DNA of 64,000 nucleotides from assembly GCA_033239525.1 (NCBI GenBank), contig BSYO01000030.1, positions 7,911,119 through 7,975,118 on the forward strand, given 5' to 3'. Shown here in pieces: positions 58,940 through 64,000 of the stretch. Under the pieces are notes generated by a model. It saw only the letters and a list, made by a program, of their open reading frames with translations. It ran no database searches and was not told the origin of the DNA. Numbering within the stretch: position 1 is the stretch's first letter; every line of letters begins with the position of its first letter. This DNA comes from Nepenthes gracilis (Eukaryota > Streptophyta > Magnoliopsida > Caryophyllales > Nepenthaceae). The translations under genes and the position numbers were made by a program.

Positions 58940-60647
58940 AATGGAGTGTCAGGGTAGTGGCTGAATCAAACTAGGATAGGGCATCTTCTCACTCTCACTC
59001 CTTGACATTCTTCACAAGCAAGCATAAAATCTTCAACTCGATTGTAAAGACCTGGCCAGGTGAAGAACTGCTAAATTCTTTTATAAGTTCCCGTGGTTCT
59101 GGAGTGACTTCCTATAGCTGAATCAGGAAGATCTTGAATGGTTTTTCTCCTGAGATCAAGTGGCTCCCACATATAGGTTAGATTTGTATTTGAGTAGACC
59201 ATTCTTGAAAGTAAAAGAGAGGAGAGCTTGTAGTTCAATTAACAAGTTGCTGATTAGCTCAGTAGCTTAAGGATTTCCTTCATAATTCCTCTTGAGCTCA
59301 TTAATCCACGTAGATAAGATGGCTGTGACAGCACTACAAGATGCTAAAACTTTCTTTTTTGATAGAGCATGAGCCAGAACATATTCCTTACACTTCTTGT
59401 TTTGAATGGTGTATTGAAACCTATCTGTTTTGACAAACCCCATAGGTGCAACATGGTGGAGACTTTTGCTCTAAGAGGAACTTAAACTTACATGATCAGT
59501 CTTAATTTCAAGCTCATTCCCATGGAAATAATGCCTCCACTCAGTCAGAAGTATACAAGTTACTCCTCATCATAAGTGGGTCCCTTTTTTCCTCACTTTT
59601 TTTTTTTTTTTTTGGGACAAGTCCCATCTTCTTTTTGAACATGCCTGCCTTGTTTGTCTGTAATAAACACCTAATCTCTAAGTCTTATTGCTCTTTTTGA
59701 AAAGTTTTATCTTTCTTTTTGACAAGCAAGGCTGGGAAAGAGCATGGGCTATGACTTGATTGAATGAAGGAGGTGAGCGTTTCAGTAACCAATTTTTCTG
59801 TTTGATTTTCTTAAAAATGTTTGTATCTGTAGGGTCTTTAGATTAATTGATTTTTAATATGGTTTGAGGGATAGCTTTTGGTCTTGGATTCTTTGTGAAG
59901 GTAGTTTCTTAGGTTCCTCAAATATATTCTTAAATTTACACAACAATTTTTGTAAAGAAAAATGAATTCGTACCTCGTATTGCTATATTGTTAGCCCATG
60001 TGATCCTCACCCGCCTTGAACATCTTCTGTAGTATGTTGCCTGAGATCTTTTGTCGCTCAATCATCTCGGTGGTTCCTTCTAATTCAATCTGTTGTCCGG
60101 CGTTCTGGAAACTCAGGTTGAGTTTCTTGAAATTAACATTATAGGATTGAATTTGCTCATCCAATCAACCCCAGCACCATGTCACAGTTTCTTCAAGATT
60201 CTCAAATTAGCTGTTAATGGATGTCCTTCCATCACACAAGAGAAGAAGTTGCATTTGGCTTTGCTTAACACCATGTGTGATTCATAACTGTTACTAATAG
60301 AGGGTTTGTTTCTTCAGCTTCACACCTTACCCCTTTGCCCACTCTATGGTTCAAGAAGCTGTGAGTACTTCCACTATCAATCAAAGTAGTCCCAACTTTC
60401 TTGTTCAGTTCACCCTTAATTTTTTTTTTTTTTTTTGGTTTTTTTGGATCTCTCCTTTGATAGTGCTATTATAGGAAGATCCATATAATGACTTTACACA
60501 AATCTCAATGACTCCTTCCCTTTCCATTTCCTGTTCTAATTTATCTAAGTAAGTTCCTCATGAGGTTCATCAGATTTGAAGTGAGAGCATTGAAATGCTT
60601 CTCCTTACAATTATTGTTGTCCCAATAATCAGCCAAAGAGGTGGGTA

Positions 60648-61856
60648 AATTAGGTTATTTTCAATTTTTAATAATTTCAGTTTGTTCAAATATTAGTTAT
60701 ACAAAACTAAAATAAATATGGTAAATTAATAAAGAGTAGAGTAAGAAAGCTTTGACATCATATTTTATATTGGTTCAGCCGCACTTACATCCATTCCCCA
60801 AGCTATTTTTTAAATCTACTAAATTGATCTTCTTATTTTGAGTGAAAATCAAACCTTATAACATACATACTCCAACCTTGGTGATTTTTCTCACTAGTGA
60901 TACCTTCACTTTTACTTTTGTAAGAATATGAATACAAAAATTTACTCTCAAAGAAAATGTAAGCAAGTGAATACAATTTTCTCTCAACAAAGACATGGAA
61001 ATTTTATGCTCAAAAGAAGGCCTGTATTTCAACATGTGCTTTGATTCTTCTCAATGAAAGCAGGTTATCTTCATATATGAAGAATAGAGCTTATATAGGA
61101 TGCAAAAGCAAGGAAGCTGTGGGTATAAAGGACCATCTCAGTATATAAGCATCACATTGAAAATTCTAAAAGTATATATTATTGAGCTTAAAAAACTCTG
61201 CAAAAAATTCTGAAGTATCATCATTATGTCTAGTTTTACGCTTTAAAAAATCAACCTCAGATATATTACCGTTTGAAAGATAAAATTAAAATATTAGATC
61301 TGTGTCAGCTCTGTATTTATTGTTGTGATAGAACTTATTTGCTATTTTAAAAAATTGTATCAAATAGTTGATGAGTCCCAAAAATATAAATGATATCTTT
61401 CGGAAAATCTTATTTAGTCTACTTTATTGTGAAATATGAACTGAATTCATGTTAATTTTTTTACATTAAGATATGTGCAAAATACTACAGTATTGTCAAT
61501 TTGAATTTCTAGAATCTATTTCTACAGATTATCCAATTTTAAAGAATTATTTCCCAAATATAAATCTAAATTTTTCATATAATATATCCACATAAAGCTC
61601 ATGATGTTAAGGTTCTATAAAAAATATTTTTAATATTTTAAGAGCACTAGAAAAACTTAAATTAAATTAATCTTGTAATATGTACAAACCTCAAATTCAT
61701 GTCTATAGTTTGCATTGACACAAAGTAATAATTTTTGGTAGAATTTCATAAGCTCTCATTAGGAATATATTTGCTAAAGTAGAATTATAATCTATTGTAA
61801 ATGTAGTTGTTATCATTAAAGTAATTAAACCAATCTAGGGCTAACATTTATGGCAT
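60648..61856. mobile_element. Probable 1.2-kb insertion inside the Ty3 gag, 8-bp duplication
   Basis: GGTGGGTA occurs at 60640-60647 and again at 61857-61864, flanking a very AT-rich block between gag and its zinc-knuckle end. Joining the flanks restores a continuous gag-like stretch. An 8-bp duplication fits hAT elements, but I see no terminal inverted repeats, and the interior (with TTATATTGGTTCAGCCGCAC at 60765) looks more like LTR sequence. Classification open. Confidence 0.4.
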
Positions 61857-61864
61857 GGTGGGTA

Positions 61865-62420
61865 CTTCTAATTAAATCTGAAGCAATGTCCTATGGTTTT
61901 TCTTTTGTCCAGACTAAGTTTAGAGGAGGGTTGCCTTTTGTGGTTAGGCTCTGTTTTGCTGAAAGAAACAGGTTGGTTCTTAATGAAGGTTTTTTTTAGG
62001 ACTGTATCTCTTTTGGGTTTTTTTTGAGGGCTTCTAGGGATCCAACTTCTCTTACTTTGCCAATTGGTAACACTGAAAAAGGGATGTTGGTTTATGAACC
62101 GTCACTGTAGGCTGAATTTCTTCCTTAAATTCACTGAGGAAGCGAGAAATGTAAAATTATTCTGAGAGAGTAGAGTTGAAGTTAACCATTTAGGCTTTAA
62201 TATCTTCAAACCTCTCTTGATATCTCCAACCATGGATCTTTGTTGGTGTTTGTTGATTCTTCCCCTATATTAGAAAGAGTTCTTTCTCCAAATCTCCTAT
62301 ATATATTGCCTTTGGACACTTTCCAATGGAGAGGAAATGTTTCATGACAGTAAGTTTGGAACTTATTATGAACTTTATCTTCCAAGTGAATGATGGCTAG
62401 TTTCAATTTCAGATCATTTG
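61865..62420 (-). pseudogene. Ty3 gag fragment
   Basis: The minus-strand frame near 62406-62206 reads KLAIIHLEDKVHNKFQTYCH, then FPLHWKVSKGNIYRRFGE, matching the KLA-IHLEGKA--W-Q-Y and W---V-ALYARFG blocks of Reina-type gag. It is separated from its zinc-knuckle end by the insertion at 60648-61856. Confidence 0.55.
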
Positions 62421-62999
62421 GATTTCAGAAGACTTGAAAATACTTCACAAATTTTCTTATCCATCTCTTTGATTGTCTTTGTGAAATGAAGGAAATTCGA
62501 TCTTAGAATATGGACATGGGTTATTACTCCTATGCTCAAAATCATTGAGATCGGACTTCTGAATCTCAGAATCTCAATCCTCCTTGTGGCAAGTGAGGAA
62601 GACTCAGCTCATTTGTTCATTGGGGAATTGTTTCAGATTGCCCTGCCACTGTATATAACACTGGATTGTAGCCAGTTTGCTTCTGAGATTTTCTAAAGAA
62701 TGCAGAGTTTTTCATTCAACGGCTGATTAAGCTCTTCCTTGAAATGTTGCATGAGCTCCTGCGTGTCTTGCATCAAATTTTCTTGGGTAGTTGCTTGCCG
62801 ACATTACAACTGATCCGCCATATATCCCTTCTTGGCACTGTGTTGCTTGCATGATAGAATTCTTTTGGTTGTATTTTTGTAAGAGTAAAATTCGAAAAGG
62901 GTAGATGTTGTAACAAAATAGAAAGGTTCAACCACTTTGTTAGACAAATTAAGGGTGGAGGATATTTCAGATAAATGATTGGCTTCTTTGACACCAATT

Positions 63000-63567
63000 T
63001 TCTATGAAGTGGTTTTAGGGCATCCACTCCATAACAAGAAGATGAAGGCTGACATGAGATTGAAGGGAATCCAATTGAGGTAGAGTATGTATTGTTGTCA
63101 AAAGGCTGCAGGGGAATGAAAAATATATTTTCAGTGTTTATCACAGCCCCATCCTAGTCGTTGCTATTTTCTTAGCAATCAAAAGATAAAACAAATCGCT
63201 GAAAATATAAAATTCAATTCATAATGACCATTTTGGTATATGGAATATAGCTGAGCCATTGCAACCTCTTACTATCTAAAGGTAGAATTGTGTAACAACC
63301 GTAACTATAAGTAACAAAATATATAACCTCTGTACCAATAAAAATCAAAATGTGTAACAATCATGACAATGAGCAACAGGTTAGCTGAGGTTCAGCCCAT
63401 CTGAGGTTCGGCTGTTCTGCTGAGACTTGGCTGGTCTACTGTTCAGTTATCTGTTGATACTTGGCCGTTTTGTGGTTTGGCAGTTGGTGAGATTTTGTTG
63501 TCTGAAGTTCGACAATTCTGCAGTTCACCAGATGAATTTCCACAGTTGCCAAGGTTTGGCTCCTTCA
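63000..63567 (-). repeat. 5' LTR of the intron 4 Ty3 element
   Basis: Partner of 57361-57941, adjoining the degenerate primer site on its inner side. The right edge GGCTCCTTCA at 63567 is placed by alignment with the partner. No matching target duplication was found. Confidence 0.65.
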
Positions 63568-64000
63568 TAACATCTTTTTGGTATTTAAGGGCTTGTATTA
63601 GTTATTTATTCTTGTACCTTGGTAATCCCAAGGCCTTCTAGATTTGCATTATACACACATGCAGACACACATTATGTGCTAGACACAAATAGGGCTTTGA
63701 GGAGGGGGGAATGTCTCTGTTACTGCATGTTAACTATAGTTTCTTCAACAACTTCCTTTGTCATATTGTCATGAACCATGAATCTGAAGGCTAAAAGCTA
63801 ATATCAACACCTAACTAAGATTCTTTTTTTTTTAAATAAAAATTGTTCTGTATTTCTGAAGATTTTCACTGCAACCTTTTGGTTTTTAAAATTTAAACTT
63901 TGTTACACTTCATTAACTATTAATCTGTTCTAGTAGCACAATCCCTCTAAATCATTCTAAAATATTTAAGAAATTCTAAGAAGACACTGTTGATGGATTA
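63568..64000. other. Intron 4 continuing to the window end
   Basis: No exon recognised. A-rich and T-rich runs only. The remaining exons of the CDP-DAG synthase gene must lie further right. Confidence 0.5.

Larger units (their letters stand above)
57361..63567 (-). mobile_element. Ty3/gypsy retrotransposon relic in intron 4 (Reina-like)
   Basis: Two direct repeats (57361-57941 and 63000-63567) act as LTRs. On the minus strand the order is LTR, degenerate tRNA-Met primer site (about 62981-62997, TTGGTGTCAAAGAAGC), gag (about 62420-61865, KLAIIHLEDKV), zinc-knuckle region (about 60630-60560), protease (60386-60355: TLIDSGSTHSF), RNase H remnant (about 59530-59330: KFKFLLEQK), integrase (58939-58487), a C-terminal FEVGEEVFLKLQ block (about 58370) and the pol end next to the left LTR. 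Reverse transcriptase is largely unrecognisable. Many stops; inactive. It begins about 350 bp after exon 4. Confidence 0.75.

Overview
The window is nuclear DNA of a flowering plant. It is AT-rich and dominated by transposable-element relics. Spliced genes have canonical GT-AG introns, and the one clear housekeeping gene is a plastid-type CDP-diacylglycerol synthase. Lineage cannot be fixed further from the sequence; very long TE-filled introns suggest a large genome. There are no bacterial features, CRISPR arrays or convincing RNA genes.

Layout. (1) 1-10.2 kb: AT-rich sequence with three related copies of a small G2-like (GARP/MYB-like) transcription-factor gene: a frameshifted copy (1.8-3.2 kb), a copy with an open three-exon frame of 136 codons (4026-6423), and a dead inverted copy (8.3-10.15 kb). 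The last two form a large inverted repeat. (2) 10.2-13.65 kb: a Ty3 LTR fragment and a truncated minus-strand Ty3 element with gag and protease remnants. (3) 13.65-15.8 kb: AT-rich spacer with an orphan cluster of RY (CATGCA) motifs upstream of a TATA box. (4) 15.8-23.8 kb: an 8.0-kb minus-strand LTR retrotransposon with both LTRs, primer binding site and polypurine tract, but no recognisable gag or pol. (5) 24.4-29.9 kb: a 5.5-kb Mutator-like element (MULE) with 10-bp target-site duplications, hairpin-rich terminal inverted repeats, a broken FAR1-type transposase and a captured EF-hand (centrin-like) last exon. (6) 29.9-64 kb: the CDP-DAG synthase gene on the + strand. Its first four coding exons (281 codons) lie at 30346-30570, 44817-45118, 46495-46685 and 56884-57008; the catalytic C-terminal exons lie beyond the window. 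Its introns hold copia, Ty3, LINE and small DNA-element debris.

How the parts relate. The MULE inserted immediately upstream of, or inside, the 5' leader of the CDP-DAG synthase gene, so the ancestral promoter is now about 5.5 kb away and the right MULE terminus sits where the promoter should be. The convergent intact and inverted GARP copies could give hairpin RNA if read through. I found no new multi-gene system. The most unusual items are the mini-GARP gene with its inverted partner, the promoter-splitting chimeric MULE, and the orphan seed-type promoter.
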